DNA of 64,000 nt from Cedecea neteri (GTDB lineage Bacteria; Pseudomonadota; Gammaproteobacteria; Enterobacterales; Enterobacteriaceae), in NCBI RefSeq assembly GCF_000758325.1, contig NZ_CP009459.1, forward strand, positions 2,418,001-2,482,000. Reading direction: 5' to 3'. Below, one piece after another: positions 62,807 to 64,000 of this stretch. Numbering within the stretch: position 1 is the first letter of the stretch; each line of letters starts with the position of its first letter. A program made the translations under genes and the position numbers. The notes beneath the pieces were generated by a model. That model saw only the letters and a list, made by a program, of their open reading frames with translations. It had not been told where the DNA came from and searched no databases.

Positions 62807-64000
62807 TCACAAACCTGGCCATATCACGACAATTAATGTCCCGGCCAGCGTTAACAACACGTTAGCGATGGCGTAGGTGCCGGCATACCCCAGCGCAGGA
62901 ATGTTGCTGCGGGCAGTGTCGCTGATGATTTCCATCGCTGGCGCACAGGTTCGTGCCCCCATCATCGCGCCGAACAGCAGGGCGCGGTTCATTCGCAGCA
63001 CATAGGCGCCGAACAGGAAGCAGATAATCACCGGCACCAGGCTCACGATAAGCCCAGAAATCAGCATCTGGCCGCCTACCGCACCGAGGCCGTTGCTGAT
63101 GCCGCTGCCAGCGCTCAGGCCAACCCCTGCCATAAACACCATCAGGCCAAACTCTTTCACCATATTTAGCGCACCCTGCGGAATGTAGCCGAAGGTTGGG
63201 TGGTTGGCGCGCAGGAAGCCAAGCATGATGCCCGCGAACAGCAGGCCAGCGGCGTTCCCGATGCCGAAGCTGAACGAGCTGAACTGGAAGGTGACCATGC
63301 CCACCATCAGGCCAATAACAAAGAAGGCACAGAAGGCCAGCAGGTCGGTTATCTGGCTGTGGATGGAGATAAAACCGATGCGCTCGGCAACGGTTTTGAC
63401 GCGTCTGGCATCGCCGCTGACCTGCAGAACATCGCCTTTGTTCAGCACGATATTGTCGTCGATGGGCATTTCAATCTGGCTGCGGATCACGCGGTTCAGG
63501 AAGCAGCCGTGATCGGTGAGTTTGAGCTGCGCCAGGCGACGGCCCACGGCATTGTGGTTTTTCACCACAATTTCTTCGGTGACGATGCGCATATCCAGCA
63601 GATCGCGGTCGAAGACCTCTTTGCCGTTTCTGAAGCTAGGGTCAAGGCGCGAGTGCGAATCCGGATAGCCCACCAGCGAGATTTCATCGCCCATTTGCAG
63701 TACCGCGTCGCCGTCCGGGTTAGCCAGAATGCCATTGCGGCGAATACGTTCGATGTAGCAGCCGGTCTGGCGGTAAATCCCCAGTTCGCGCAGATTTTTA
63801 CCGTCGGCCCAGGCAACCAGCTCGGGCCCGACGCGGTAGGCGCGGATCACCGGGAGATAAACTTTACGGCTGGCGTCGGTATCCAGACCGCGCTCGCGGG
63901 CAATCTGCTGGGCGCTGGTCTGCAGATCCTGATGCTGCAGCTTCGGTAAATAGCGAGCCCCCACGATCAGGCTGACCAGGCCAATCAGGTAGGTCAGGGC
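62807..64000 (-). CDS. ybjL: YbjL, AspT-type putative transporter (5' end outside window)
   Basis: The frame is open to the right edge of the window, so the N-terminal part of this roughly 560-residue protein is missing. The visible part has two TrkA-C (RCK_C) domains ([20 protein letters not shown], then [20 protein letters not shown]) and then five or six membrane helices with the AspT-type pairs ([24 protein letters not shown], and [16 protein letters not shown]). The substrate is unknown. Confidence 0.92.
   Translation of the reverse strand, partial: ALTYLIGLVSLIVGARYLPKLQHQDLQTSAQQIARERGLDTDASRKVYLPVIRAYRVGPELVAWADGKNLRELGIYRQTGCYIERIRRNGILANPDGDAVLQMGDEISLVGYPDSHSRLDPSFRNGKEVFDRDLLDMRIVTEEIVVKNHNAVGRRLAQLKLTDHGCFLNRVIRSQIEMPIDDNIVLNKGDVLQVSGDARRVKTVAERIGFISIHSQITDLLAFCAFFVIGLMVGMVTFQFSSFSFGIGNAAGLLFAGIMLGFLRANHPTFGYIPQGALNMVKEFGLMVFMAGVGLSAGSGISNGLGAVGGQMLISGLIVSLVPVIICFLFGAYVLRMNRALLFGAMMGARTCAPAMEIISDTARSNIPALGYAGTYAIANVLLTLAGTLIVVIWPGL

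Overview
The window comes from the chromosome of a member of the Enterobacteriaceae. Almost every housekeeping gene is a full-length counterpart of an E. coli gene: yehX/yehW, yohO, mlrA, roxA, dinG, ybiB, rlmF, glnHPQ, dps, rhtA, ompX, opgE, mntS, mntR, ybiR, ybjI, ybjJ, rcdA, the sRNA rybB and ybjL. I cannot name the genus. The mix of an E. coli-like core with an Erwinia-type Hrp type III secretion system would fit Cedecea or a related plant-associated enterobacterium, but that is a guess.

Layout. Positions 1-2300 carry the end of the yehZYXW osmoprotectant ABC operon, the small membrane protein YohO and MlrA. A repeat-rich spacer and roxA follow. Positions 4037-37930 are a complete Hrp1-class type III secretion island. 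In order it holds dspE/dspF; a lytic transglycosylase divergent from a harpin-transglycosylase fusion (HopP1-like); hrpS; the operon hrpA-hrpB-hrcJ-hrpD-hrpE; hrpF-hrcC-hrpT; hrpN; a repeat cluster; the minus-strand export operon hrpJ-hrcV-hrpQ-hrcN-hrpO-hrpP-hrcQ-hrcR-hrcS-hrcT-hrcU; hrpL and hrpX; hrpY convergent with hrpX; and two effector/chaperone pairs. One pair has an M91 (NleD/HopH1-like) zinc-protease candidate. The other has an unfamiliar C-H-D cysteine-hydrolase-like protein with a proline-rich repeat tail.

Regulation reads directly from the DNA. A canonical sigma-54 promoter precedes hrpL, which fits activation by HrpS. Nine hrp boxes, all with a 15-nt spacer, precede every predicted HrpL-dependent unit. 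An RcsAB-like dyad and a 22-nt-phased direct repeat lie upstream of hrpS. hrpG and hrpV, expected in Erwinia-type clusters, are not visible.

Positions 38000-64000 return to core genome: dinG-ybiB with a LexA box; two DUF1471 genes; an unusual CRP-linked operon (PTS EIIC, glycosylasparaginase-type hydrolase, M17 aminopeptidase); rlmF; the NtrC/sigma-54-controlled glnHPQ; dps; rhtA; ompX; opgE; mntS/mntR with two MntR boxes; ybiR; an aldo-keto reductase; a GNAT gene; ybjI-ybjJ; rcdA; rybB with its sigma-E promoter; and the 3' part of ybjL. The neighbourhoods correspond to three separate E. coli map regions (yeh, roxA/phoPQ and ybi-ybj), so the island lies at a rearrangement junction. Related bipartite palindromic repeats lie at 2414-2580, 20786-20888 and 59343-59435.
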